Positions 33,707-41,868 of a stretch of 56,062 bases of DNA are shown here, one piece after another; the stretch's first letter is position 1; every line of letters starts with the position of its first letter. Where the stretch lies: the NCBI GenBank assembly GCA_944389925.1, contig CALXOD010000052.1:1-56062 (forward strand), given 5' to 3'. The stretch comes from an uncultured Victivallaceae bacterium. Its GTDB lineage: Bacteria; Verrucomicrobiota; Lentisphaeria; Victivallales; Victivallaceae. The position numbers and the translations under genes are program-made. The notes beneath the pieces were generated by a model. That model saw only the letters and a list, made by a program, of their open reading frames with translations. It was not told the origin of the DNA and did no database searches.

Positions 33707-34993
33707 ATGGCTAATTCAGCACCACCGCCGGGAACGGCGGACATTTTCCCGGAAGAAGCCCGACGCTGGCAGTGGATCGAACAAACTGCAGCCGATGTTT
33801 TCAGCCGCTATCATTATGGAGAGCTCCGTACTCCGATTTTTGAATACACAGAAGTGTTTCAACGCGGACTCGGCAATGAAACCGAAGTGGTTCAAAAGGA
33901 GATGTACACCTTTCACGATCGGGGCGGACGCAGTCTCACGCTGCGCCCGGAGGGAACCGCCGGCGTCATGCGGGCACTGCTTAATACAGATGTATTGAAC
34001 GGCGTCGAACAGCGGGTTTTCTATCACGGTCCGATGTTCCGCGGGGAACGTCCTGCAGCAGGACGACGGCGGCAATTTCACCAGATCGGGGTGGAAAATG
34101 TCGGTCGGGTTGCCCCGGAACTGGATGCGGAATGCATCGCCATGTTGATGCATTTTCTGGAAGAGATCGGCATTACCGGCGCGGAATTGCGACTCAACAC
34201 CCGCGGTGTCATGGCGGACCGGGGGCCGGCAGCCGAGATGCTGCGCAGCTATTTTGCTCCCCATCTGGATGCCATGTGCCCCGATTGTCGCACCCGTTAC
34301 GAACGCAATATCTGGCGTATTCTGGACTGTAAGCAGGAGGCCTGCCGCCAGGTGGTGGCCCAGGCTCCGGATTATCTCAGCTGCTTCAGTGCAGAATCCA
34401 GGGCCTATTTCGACCGTGTACTGGAAGCACTGGAGGCGCTCGGAATCTCCTACCAGGTGGACCGGGAGCTGGTACGGGGGCTGGATTATTATGTGCATAC
34501 CGTTTTTGAAATCACTCATCCCGGACTCGGTGCACAAAATGCCGTTGCCGGCGGTGGACGATATGAACTGTTTCTGCCGGATCAATCCAAACCGGTTCAA
34601 GGCGTTGGATTCGCAGCGGGGGTTGAACGCTTGATGCTGGTGCAGGATGCACTCGGCGTGCCAATACCGGTCGCGGCTCCCGCTCCGATCTGCCTGATCA
34701 GTCTGGGGGATCGTGCCCGGCTGGCCAACTTGAAATTGGCGGGAGAACTCCGAGGCGCCGGCTTGCCGGTGGTATTGGAGGTGGAAAACAAATCCATGAA
34801 GTCGCAAATGCGTACTGCCAATCGGGTTGGTGCCGTTTTTGCCGTCATCCGGGGCGAGGAGGAGCTTGCACGCAATGCAGCCATTCTGAAGCCGATGAAC
34901 GGCGAACAGGAACAGCAGGAATATCCCATTAATGAGCTTCCCGGACGGCTGGCCGCTCTGTGGAACGCCCGAAACAAGACGGAATCTCGATAA
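33707..34993 (+). CDS. hisS: Histidyl-tRNA synthetase
   Basis: 428 residues from the ATG at 33707 (AGGAAA upstream). Class II motif 1 is near the N-terminus, motif 2 lies around YHGPMFRGERPAAGR, and the histidine loop is ELVRGLDYY. AGGGRYE is motif 3-like, and an anticodon-binding domain fills residues about 335-425. It charges tRNA-His. It leads the cluster hisS-adk-map-infA and is joined to adk with one base between the stop and the ATG. Confidence 0.97.
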   Translation: MANSAPPPGTADIFPEEARRWQWIEQTAADVFSRYHYGELRTPIFEYTEVFQRGLGNETEVVQKEMYTFHDRGGRSLTLRPEGTAGVMRALLNTDVLNGVEQRVFYHGPMFRGERPAAGRRRQFHQIGVENVGRVAPELDAECIAMLMHFLEEIGITGAELRLNTRGVMADRGPAAEMLRSYFAPHLDAMCPDCRTRYERNIWRILDCKQEACRQVVAQAPDYLSCFSAESRAYFDRVLEALEALGISYQVDRELVRGLDYYVHTVFEITHPGLGAQNAVAGGGRYELFLPDQSKPVQGVGFAAGVERLMLVQDALGVPIPVAAPAPICLISLGDRARLANLKLAGELRGAGLPVVLEVENKSMKSQMRTANRVGAVFAVIRGEEELARNAAILKPMNGEQEQQEYPINELPGRLAALWNARNKTESR

Positions 34994-34994
34994 A

Positions 34995-35654
34995 ATGAAA
35001 GTATTGAAAAAGAAAAACCTCATTTTCATCGGCGCCCCCGGCGCTGGGAAAGGCACGTTTGCCGGCGCGCTGCGCGCGGAATACCCGGTTGCCCACATCT
35101 CTACCGGAGACCTTCTCCGTGACGAAATCAAACGCGATACGCCGCTTGGCCGTTCTGCCGCCGGCCTGATGAAAGAAGGGAAACTCGTGCCGGACCAGAC
35201 CGTTGCCGACATGGTTCGTTCCCGGCTACAGCAGCCGGATTGCGCCAACGGTTTCATTCTTGACGGCTATCCCCGTACCATCCGCCAGGCGGAACTTCTG
35301 GGGGAAGTTCTTGCCGACCTGAACCGCACCCTGGATCGAGTAATCTACTTCAAGGTTCCCGACGACGTGATTTTACAGCGGCTCACCGCCCGGATCGGGT
35401 GCCGCCAGTGCGGTGCTATTTTCAATAAACTCTTTCTGCCGCCGAAACAGGAAGGTATCTGCGATCATTGCGGCGGCGCCCTGTTCCAACGCCCGGATGA
35501 CTCTCTGGACACGGCTCGGGCCCGGTTGAAAGTTTTTTACGACCAGACCAGTCCTCTGATTGATTATTACCGAAATGCGAATTTGCTGTTCGAAATCACG
35601 GAAACCGACAAGGAGAAAGCCCTGGCGCTCCTGATTGAGGAGTTGAACCGCTGA
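34995..35654 (+). CDS. adk: Adenylate kinase, zinc-LID type
   Basis: 219 residues from the ATG at 34995. The P-loop is GAPGAGKGT, the NMP-binding loop HISTGDLLRDEI, and DGYPRT is the Arg/Asp signature. The LID has four cysteines (CRQCG, CDHCG), as in Gram-positive and many anaerobic enzymes, and probably binds zinc. It interconverts 2 ADP and ATP + AMP. It is co-transcribed with hisS upstream and map 2 bases downstream. Confidence 0.97.
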   Translation: MKVLKKKNLIFIGAPGAGKGTFAGALRAEYPVAHISTGDLLRDEIKRDTPLGRSAAGLMKEGKLVPDQTVADMVRSRLQQPDCANGFILDGYPRTIRQAELLGEVLADLNRTLDRVIYFKVPDDVILQRLTARIGCRQCGAIFNKLFLPPKQEGICDHCGGALFQRPDDSLDTARARLKVFYDQTSPLIDYYRNANLLFEITETDKEKALALLIEELNR

Positions 35655-35656
35655 TC

Positions 35657-36436
35657 ATGCTGAACCAGCGCAAAGTGATCATTCATACTCCGGACGAAAT
35701 CGCCCGTATCCGCCATGCGGCCCAACTGACGGCCATAGTCCGGGATCGTCTGGCCGAACTGGCCCGTCCCGGCATGACCACGTTGGAATTTGATCAGCTC
35801 GCCGGCAGTTTGATTGCCGAAACCGGAGGGAAAAGCGCTTTTCTGGGCTATCAAGGTTATCCCGGCAATATCTGCATTTCTCTAAATGAAGAAGTTGTAC
35901 ACGGCATTGGCCGAGCTGACCGGATCATGCAGCCGGAAGACATTGTCAGCATCGACCTCGGCATCGAAATCAACGGAGCCTGCGGCGATACGGCTATCAC
36001 CTTCGGGCTGGGAGCTCCCTTGTCACCGGATGTAGCTCAGCTGATTGAGGTGACCCGCAGAGCCCTTGCTGCAGGCATTGCCCGCGCCGTTCCCGGAAAT
36101 TATATCCGGGACATCAGTGCCGCCATTGAAGCAGTAGGTCGCAAGGCTGGCGTTGGAGTAGTGCGTGATTTTGTCGGACACGGATGTGGCATCCGGCTGC
36201 ACGAACCGCCGGAAGTTCCGAATTTTGCAACCGCCTCCCGGGGGCCACGCCTGGTCCCGGGAATGGTGCTGGCGATTGAACCGATGTTCAATCTCGGCAC
36301 CTATCGGGTAAATATTGACCGTCATGACGGCTGGACGGTACGCACCCAGGACGGTGCAGTTTCCGCGCATTTCGAACACATGGTTTTAATAACAGAACAG
36401 GAACCGGAGATTTTAACGTGGCCAAAGACGACGTAA
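35657..36436 (+). CDS. map: Methionine aminopeptidase, type I
   Basis: 259 residues. Metal ligands are the two Asp in [16 protein letters not shown], the His in [12 protein letters not shown], the Glu in AIEPMF and the Glu in [17 protein letters not shown] carries the substrate-contacting His. It removes the initiator methionine from new proteins. The last 19 bases overlap the infA start, the usual adk-map-infA order. Confidence 0.97.
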   Translation: MLNQRKVIIHTPDEIARIRHAAQLTAIVRDRLAELARPGMTTLEFDQLAGSLIAETGGKSAFLGYQGYPGNICISLNEEVVHGIGRADRIMQPEDIVSIDLGIEINGACGDTAITFGLGAPLSPDVAQLIEVTRRALAAGIARAVPGNYIRDISAAIEAVGRKAGVGVVRDFVGHGCGIRLHEPPEVPNFATASRGPRLVPGMVLAIEPMFNLGTYRVNIDRHDGWTVRTQDGAVSAHFEHMVLITEQEPEILTWPKTT

Positions 36437-36636
36437 TCAGAGTGGAAGGCGTGGTGAAGGAATTGCTGCCGAATACCATGTTCAAGGTGGCGCTTCAAAC
36501 CGGACACCTGGTCAATGCCCACATCAGCGGGAAAATGCGTTTGAATTTCATCCGCATTCTGCCCGGGGACGCGGTGACGCTGGAAATGTCACCGTATGAC
36601 TTGACCAAGGGAAGAATCGTTTTCCGCAAAAAGTAA
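36418..36636 (+). CDS. infA: Translation initiation factor IF-1
   Basis: 72 residues, the exact IF-1 length. It starts at GTG (36418) inside the 3' end of map. It has the OB-fold pattern [20 protein letters not shown] with [17 protein letters not shown] and [13 protein letters not shown]. It binds the 30S A site during initiation. Confidence 0.97.
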   Translation: MAKDDVIRVEGVVKELLPNTMFKVALQTGHLVNAHISGKMRLNFIRILPGDAVTLEMSPYDLTKGRIVFRKK

Positions 36637-36798
36637 ACAGAAATTCACGGCGGAAAACCGAGGAACAGGAAGGAGCACTCGTTCTGGTACTGTCCGCTCA
36701 TTTTTTGCAAACCCGCCTCCGGAAACGAGAGAGATCGCCAAGGGCCTTCCCTCCGGCTGGTTTCCGGAACAACTATAAAAAGCAGGAAAGAGACCAAC

Positions 36799-38007
36799 AT
36801 GAAGATTCTGGTAGTAAATGCCGGAAGCTCGTCCATGAAATTCACTTTGTTTTCCATGGAGAAAGAGCAGGTACTGGCCAAGGGCCTGATTGAACGACTC
36901 GGCACCGACAAGCCCAATATGATTTATAAACGACCGGACGGCTACTCCTCCGAAGGCGTTATCAAGGTGGCCAATCACGTTGAAGCCCTCAAGGCCATTT
37001 GTGAAAAACTGGTGGATCCGCAAACCGGCGTCATCCAGAAAATGAGCGAAATCGAAGCCTTCGGCCATCGGGTCGTTCATGGCGGCGAACGCGCCACCCG
37101 CCCGGTGCTGGTCAGCGATTCTGTCAAAGAAATCATCCGGGACTGCTTCGCCCTGGCGCCGCTGCACAATCCGGCCAACCTCGCCGGAATCGAAGCCTGC
37201 GAGGTCAATTTCCCGGGCGTGCCGAACGTAGCGGTTTTCGATACGGCTTTCCATCAGACGATGCCGCCGCAGGCGTATTTGTACGCCCTGCCCTATGAAC
37301 TTTATACGAAATACGGAATCCGCCGTTACGGTTTCCACGGAACCAGCCATAATTTCGTGGCCCGTGCCACGGGCGCTTTTCTCGGCACCCCCTTTGAAAA
37401 GCTCAAGCTGATTACCTGCCACCTCGGCAATGGCTGCAGCATGGCCGCTATCGATAACGGAAATGTTATTGACACCACCATGGGTATGACACCGCTGGAA
37501 GGCCTGGTCATGGGCACCCGCTGCGGTGACCTCGATCCGGCCGTGGTGCTGCGCCTCCTCGAAATCGGCAAAACGCCGAAGGAAATCGATCATCTGCTCA
37601 ACAAGGAAAGCGGTCTGCTCGGCGTCGGCGGCATCAACAGTTTCGACATGCGCGACATCATCGCCGCCGAAAAACGTGGTGACCAACAGGCACTGCGCGC
37701 CCGTCGCATGTTCACCCGCCGGGTAGTCAAATATATCGGCGGTTACTACGCCCTGCTCGGTGGTGCAGATGCGGTGGTTTTCACCGGAGGCATTGGCGAA
37801 TGGAGCTCTTTTGCACGGGAAAAAATCCTGGTCAAACTCACCGGTCTGGGAATTTTGCTGGACAAAGAAGCCAATGACAAGGCGCTGGGTAAGCCGGGCC
37901 TCATTTCTCTGCCCGAAAGCAAATGCAAAGTGCTGGTCATGCCGACCGACGAAGAGCTCATGATTGCCCGCAGCGTGGTGGAAACTCTTAACAGCCACGC
38001 GGAATAA
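36799..38007 (+). CDS. ackA: Acetate kinase
   Basis: 402 residues. The N-terminal phosphate loop is NAGSSSMKF. The catalytic motif is FGHRVVHGGE, and FDTAFHQTMPPQAYLYALP and ITCHLGNGCS are signature sequences; GGIGEWSSFAREKIL lies near the end. It makes ATP and acetate from acetyl phosphate in fermentation. pta follows 28 bases later, so the two are an operon. A 160-base leader with a possible long stem (36719-36767) precedes it. Confidence 0.97.
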   Translation: MKILVVNAGSSSMKFTLFSMEKEQVLAKGLIERLGTDKPNMIYKRPDGYSSEGVIKVANHVEALKAICEKLVDPQTGVIQKMSEIEAFGHRVVHGGERATRPVLVSDSVKEIIRDCFALAPLHNPANLAGIEACEVNFPGVPNVAVFDTAFHQTMPPQAYLYALPYELYTKYGIRRYGFHGTSHNFVARATGAFLGTPFEKLKLITCHLGNGCSMAAIDNGNVIDTTMGMTPLEGLVMGTRCGDLDPAVVLRLLEIGKTPKEIDHLLNKESGLLGVGGINSFDMRDIIAAEKRGDQQALRARRMFTRRVVKYIGGYYALLGGADAVVFTGGIGEWSSFAREKILVKLTGLGILLDKEANDKALGKPGLISLPESKCKVLVMPTDEELMIARSVVETLNSHAE

Positions 38008-38035
38008 TCGCTGGAAACGCAGAAGGAAATGAAAG

Positions 38036-39046
38036 ATGTCTGCCATTGAAGTATTGACCGCGCGCGCCCGCAGCGCCGCAAAAACCATCGTGCTGCCCGA
38101 AGGCCAGGACTACCGGGTAGTCGTCGCCGCGAACAAAGCCATCCGGGAAGGAATCGCGAAAAAAATCATCGTCCTCGGTACAGAAGAGGAGATCGCCGCT
38201 GCCTGCGCAAAGGGAGAAGTCAAGGAACGGCTTTTCGAATCCTTCGATTATCTCCACAGCCGGGAAATGGAGCAATTCAGCGAAGAATTTTATGAAATGC
38301 GTAAAGCCAAAGGTATGACCCCGGAAAAGGCCCGGGCCACCATGACCAACCGCATTTATTTCGGAGCGATGATGACTCGCCATGACATGGCTGACGGTCT
38401 GGTTGCGGGCAGCATCGCGTCCACGGCGGATATGCTGCGCGCCGCCTTCCACTGCATCGGAACGGCCAAGGGGATCAAAAGCGCCAGCAGCAATTTCGTC
38501 ATGGATCTTAAGACACCGACCGCATCCGGAGATGATGTGCTGCTCTTCGCGGACTGCGGCGTGAATCCGAATCCGGACGCTGCCCAACTGGTGGATATCG
38601 CCATGGCGACCAGCCGCAGTTATCAGGCCCTTTTCGGCAAACAGCCGAAAGTCGCCTTTCTGTCGTTCTCGACCAAAGGCAGTGCCGAACATGAAATTCT
38701 GGTCAAGGTCCGGGAAGCAGCGGCTGAATTCAAGAAGCGCGTGGAAGCTGAAGGTCTCGACATCCTGACCGACGGCGAGTTGCAGGCCGATGCCGCTCTG
38801 GTCCCCGCCGTGGCTGCGTCCAAAGCCCCCGGCAGTCCGCTCGCCGGCGGAGCCAACGTCTTGATTTTCCCGGACTTGAATGCGGGAAACATTGCTTACA
38901 AGCTGGTCCAGCGCCTTGCCGGTGCCGGTGCCTATGGTCCGGTACTTCAGGGGCTGGCCAAGCCGTTGAACGACCTGTCCCGTGGCTGCTCAGCCGACGA
39001 TATCGTGGCAGAGATCGCTATTACTGCCTGCCAGGCGGTGCTTTAA
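38036..39046 (+). CDS. pta: Phosphate acetyltransferase
   Basis: 336 residues, the short form lacking the N-terminal DRTGG-type domain. It carries [15 protein letters not shown] at the start, [20 protein letters not shown], the acetyl-CoA-binding region [20 protein letters not shown] and [14 protein letters not shown]. It converts acetyl-CoA to acetyl phosphate. With ackA it completes the acetate-forming, ATP-yielding route. A strong terminator follows. Confidence 0.97.
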   Translation: MSAIEVLTARARSAAKTIVLPEGQDYRVVVAANKAIREGIAKKIIVLGTEEEIAAACAKGEVKERLFESFDYLHSREMEQFSEEFYEMRKAKGMTPEKARATMTNRIYFGAMMTRHDMADGLVAGSIASTADMLRAAFHCIGTAKGIKSASSNFVMDLKTPTASGDDVLLFADCGVNPNPDAAQLVDIAMATSRSYQALFGKQPKVAFLSFSTKGSAEHEILVKVREAAAEFKKRVEAEGLDILTDGELQADAALVPAVAASKAPGSPLAGGANVLIFPDLNAGNIAYKLVQRLAGAGAYGPVLQGLAKPLNDLSRGCSADDIVAEIAITACQAVL

Positions 39047-39086
39047 GCTGTCGAAACCGGGCTGCTGCCTGGTTGAGGAGAGCAAG

Positions 39087-39138
39087 AAAAAATCCTTCCG
39101 GATGTTGTTTCCGGAAGGATTTTTTCCTTTTTTTTAAT
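39087..39138 (+). terminator. Terminator after ackA-pta
   Basis: AAAAAATCCTTCCGG pairs with CCGGAAGGATTTTTT around a 9-base loop, followed by further T-rich sequence. Confidence 0.88.
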
Positions 39139-39147
39139 AAAGAGACG

Positions 39148-39175
39148 TTGAAAAATCGGAAAGGGTCAATATAGT
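39148..39175 (+). promoter_or_regulatory. Promoter of the acidic zinc-ribbon gene
   Basis: TTGAAA, 16-base spacer, TATAGT, 55 bases before the ATG at 39231. Confidence 0.5.
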
Positions 39176-39230
39176 ACCGGAACCAGAGGCCTGTGGCCTG
39201 TAACCCGGTTTTTTCAAGGAGGAAGATGCT

Positions 39231-39506
39231 ATGACAACCCGCTGTCCCTACTGCGATATTGAGGTCAGTGAAAGCTCCATCGAGGCGGAAGACGGTTGCT
39301 GTCCGGAATGCGGCTCGGTGATTAGTGCGCCCTCTCAATTCATGGAGGACGACGACGATTCGGAATTTGATGATGAACTCGACGGTTATTCTGATATCGA
39401 CGACGATGACGACGATTTCATGGATGACGAGGTTTATGACGACGAAATCTTTGACGATGAAGAATTCGACGAAGACTTCGAAGACTTTGATGAAGAGAAA
39501 TACTGA
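39231..39506 (+). CDS. Small zinc-ribbon protein with poly-acidic tail
   Basis: 91 residues. CPYC and CPEC form a zinc ribbon in residues 5-27. From residue 39 onward 35 of 53 residues are Asp or Glu, with regularly spaced aromatics (FDD, YDD, FDE). The tail is probably disordered and strongly negative, perhaps a nucleic-acid mimic or a handle for a basic partner (inference). It is a stand-alone gene with its own promoter and terminator. Function unknown. AAGGAGGAAG lies 6 bases before the ATG. Confidence 0.82.
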   Translation: MTTRCPYCDIEVSESSIEAEDGCCPECGSVISAPSQFMEDDDDSEFDDELDGYSDIDDDDDDFMDDEVYDDEIFDDEEFDEDFEDFDEEKY

Positions 39507-39530
39507 ATTCCGGTAATCTCGTTGCGCCTG

Positions 39531-39562
39531 AACCGTTTCCATTTTTCGGAAACGGTTTTTCT
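39531..39562 (+). terminator. Terminator after the acidic zinc-ribbon gene
   Basis: AACCGTTTCC pairs perfectly with GGAAACGGTT around a 7-base loop, followed by TTTTTC. Confidence 0.87.
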
Positions 39563-39638
39563 TTTGTCGTCAACTATTGGAAAAGCTTTCAAATCATCCG
39601 GACAGTTCCGGAAAAATCAGGAAAAATACATTTTCAGG

Positions 39639-39666
39639 TTGCATCGTGAAAATGATGGAATATAAT
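39639..39666 (+). promoter_or_regulatory. Promoter of the unknown protein-hslO operon
   Basis: TTGCAT, 16-base spacer, consensus TATAAT, 47 bases before the ATG at 39714. Confidence 0.6.
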
Positions 39667-39713
39667 TTGAATATCCATCATTACGCATGCACTCATGGAG
39701 GGAACCGAATCTT

Positions 39714-40094
39714 ATGGCTACAGCCCGACAACTTTGCGCCCGCGCCCGGCAGGTGATGAAAAACAATGCGGTTCTGATTTCCGGCGCCGATTACGAGAAT
39801 CATACCATCCGCCGCCTTCAGGTCTATTTCTGGGATGAAAAGGAAGCCGTTATGGACATCATTTCCAAAGATGATCTTGTGGAAGGCTGGCCCGATGACG
39901 GCGTATATGTCTTCGCAGAACAGGGAGGAGAAAAAGATTGCCTGACTCCGGTACGCCTTCTGGTGCACGAGGAGGATTTTTTTCTGCGCGCAGTCCCCGG
40001 GGATACTCCGGAGGATGATCTCGGCCCCCTGCCCTCCGTCGTCTGTCTGGAAGCGCTGGAACTTATCTGCCAACTCAAGGATACTAAATTCTGA
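39714..40094 (+). CDS. Hypothetical protein co-translated with Hsp33
   Basis: 126 residues from the ATG at 39714, with GGAGGG upstream; an ATG at 39687 lacks a ribosome site. It is acidic and soluble, with no signal peptide or membrane segment. A beta-rich middle (RRLQVYFWDEKEAVMDIISK) is followed by a helical end (VVCLEALELICQLKDTKF). I recognise no family. Its stop overlaps the hslO start (TGATG), so the two are translationally coupled and it may act with Hsp33 (inference). Confidence 0.78.
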   Translation: MATARQLCARARQVMKNNAVLISGADYENHTIRRLQVYFWDEKEAVMDIISKDDLVEGWPDDGVYVFAEQGGEKDCLTPVRLLVHEEDFFLRAVPGDTPEDDLGPLPSVVCLEALELICQLKDTKF

Positions 40095-40978
40095 TGATGA
40101 ACGACACTTTGATCCGTGGGCTGAGCCATCAGCCCCCCCTTCGTTTTGCTTTTGCAGATACCACTGCATTGTGTCGCGATGGCATTATTGCGCATGATGC
40201 GGACCCCGCCGGCGGAACGGTGCTGTCGGAAGTATTGACGGTAGCGGCACTGACCGCAGTTCTGCTTGAAGGCGATGAGCGATATTCATTTCGATACGGA
40301 TATCGGGGAGCGGCCGGTGTTCTTCTGGCGGATGTAAACGCCCGGTGTGATGTGCGTGCCCTGCCCTCGAATCCCCACCTCGCTGAATATGCCCATGATC
40401 CAGACACCTGTTTCGGCAAAGAAGATGCGCTCATATCCGTGGTCAAATCGGAAAACGGCCGAGTGCTCAACTCCGGCCAGATCGCCTGTGGCATGGCATC
40501 CCCAACCGGAGATGCCTCGATGTTTTTTTCCATGAGCGATCAGATCGAAACGGAATTCGCCGTGGAAACTCGATTCCGTCCCGATCCTTCGGATCCGGTG
40601 GCCGCAGCGGCAGGCTTCATGCTGCAGGCCATGCCGGGATGCGATCTGGAAGAATTTTCTAAAATCCGTGAAATCCTTCATGCGACGGACTTCCGGAAAA
40701 CGCTGCTGGATCAGGAACTGCCTCTGGAGAAAAAACTGCGGAAGTTGCTGGCTTTGCTGGGGCTTGCTGCGGAAAATACGGCCAATGTCACTTATCAGTT
40801 CGCCGCTACGCCGGGCTTCCGCTGCTCCTGTTGCCGGGACAGTATGAAAAGGGCACTGCTGACCTTGTCTCCCGAAGAAAGGAAGCAGCTTTTTTCGGAA
40901 AAACCGTCCGTAACCGTGAGCTGTCAGTTTTGTCGAAAGAGCTATTCATTCTCCGCGGATGATTTCCGGGAATCCTGA
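40094..40978 (+). CDS. hslO: Redox-regulated chaperone Hsp33
   Basis: 294 residues. The N-terminal fold has the family pattern GGTVLSEVLTVAALTA and AAGFMLQAMPG. The C-terminal zinc redox switch is C244-S-C246 (RCSCC) and C277-QF-C280, a spacing almost identical to E. coli. When the cysteines oxidise, it becomes an ATP-independent holdase for unfolding proteins. It fits the other oxidative-stress genes in the window. Coupled to the unknown 126-residue protein upstream. Confidence 0.93.
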   Translation: MMNDTLIRGLSHQPPLRFAFADTTALCRDGIIAHDADPAGGTVLSEVLTVAALTAVLLEGDERYSFRYGYRGAAGVLLADVNARCDVRALPSNPHLAEYAHDPDTCFGKEDALISVVKSENGRVLNSGQIACGMASPTGDASMFFSMSDQIETEFAVETRFRPDPSDPVAAAAGFMLQAMPGCDLEEFSKIREILHATDFRKTLLDQELPLEKKLRKLLALLGLAAENTANVTYQFAATPGFRCSCCRDSMKRALLTLSPEERKQLFSEKPSVTVSCQFCRKSYSFSADDFRES

Positions 40979-40998
40979 CACCGTCTGACGCGCCCCGT

Positions 40999-41631
40999 TC
41001 AGTGAGCAATCATCGGAATGCTCCGGACGGGGCGATCGATCGGACAAAGTCTCTCGAATCCGCGGTTTACACAGCCCCCTGTTGTTGCGAAAAATTTCCA
41101 GAGCGGCGCAGCCATCAGCGCCTGCACGATTTCGCCACTTTCGAGCAGATCATGCAACTCTGCCGCGGTCAGCAGTATCACACTGAGTTCCTCGGTAGCA
41201 TCCAGATGCTGTTCCCCCAGAAGATGAACGCCACGCGCCAGAAAGGTATGAGTAAGATTGTTGTGGGTCGCAGGATTGGCGGAGAGCACCATGAATTCGC
41301 TCCATTCACCGCCGCCGTAACCTGTCTCCTCCAGGAGTTCCCGTTGAGCTGCGGCGAGGAGGGACGTATCTTCCTGCTCCACGACCCCGGCAGGCAGTTC
41401 AATGGAGGTCCTCCTCAGCGCATGTCGATACTGACGCACCAGCACGAAATACCCTTCGGTATTCATGGCAATAACATTGACCCAATCCGGATATTCCAGA
41501 ACGAAATATTCCGGAATCCGACGTCCATCCGGTAATTCCAGGCATTCGCGGCGCACCGTCAACCATGGTGCCCGGTTCAGGTATTCGCTGGAAACCACTT
41601 TCCAAGGTGCTTCACCGGAATGCTGTCCCAT
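40999..41631 (-). CDS. NUDIX hydrolase (ADP-ribose pyrophosphatase-like)
   Basis: 210 residues from the ATG at 41631; the frame is open further upstream, but that part is AT-rich, contains the promoter and overlaps the sulfatase start. The Nudix box reads GVVEQEDTSLLAAAQRELLEETGY, with the metal-binding REx2EE core. The N-terminal domain with LVRQYRHA and the Pro/Ala-rich sequence before the box (IELPAG) resemble ADP-ribose/NDP-sugar pyrophosphatases. It has its own promoter at 41693-41720. Confidence 0.88.
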   Translation of the reverse strand: MGQHSGEAPWKVVSSEYLNRAPWLTVRRECLELPDGRRIPEYFVLEYPDWVNVIAMNTEGYFVLVRQYRHALRRTSIELPAGVVEQEDTSLLAAAQRELLEETGYGGGEWSEFMVLSANPATHNNLTHTFLARGVHLLGEQHLDATEELSVILLTAAELHDLLESGEIVQALMAAPLWKFFATTGGCVNRGFERLCPIDRPVRSIPMIAH

Positions 41632-41692
41632 GGAATCCCACCATCCTCTTCTGAACCTGGTTCGTGTTGGATTATTGCCGCAGATTTCGGAT

Positions 41693-41720
41693 AATATATC
41701 TCGGAAAATAAAAAAAACAA
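41693..41720 (-). promoter_or_regulatory. Putative promoter of the NUDIX gene
   Basis: Minus strand: TTGTTT, 16-base spacer, TATATT, about 62 bases before the ATG at 41631. Confidence 0.45.
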
Positions 41721-41799
41721 CGCTCTGCCGCATCCGCCAGGTTGGAAATCCCATCGTGCCGCGGAATGTTGATTTTTCAGTAAAAACTGCAGATGTCAT

Positions 41800-41827
41800 T
41801 TGCATTTTTTTACCGCAGTCATAGATT
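41800..41827 (+). promoter_or_regulatory. Putative promoter of the sulfatase gene
   Basis: TTGCAT, 16-base spacer, TAGATT. Transcription would start near 41834, only about 11 bases before the ATG at 41845 but 35 before the ATG at 41869, which favours the later start. Confidence 0.45.
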
Positions 41828-41868
41828 CTCTGTAAGAAGAATCCATGGAAACTTCCAACGAGGTCCCG

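Noticed and set aside
40990-41034. CGCCCCGT / ACGGGGCG inverted repeat at the hslO and NUDIX 3' ends
   Set aside because: The arms are 29 bases apart, lie partly in the NUDIX coding sequence and have no T-run; probably chance.
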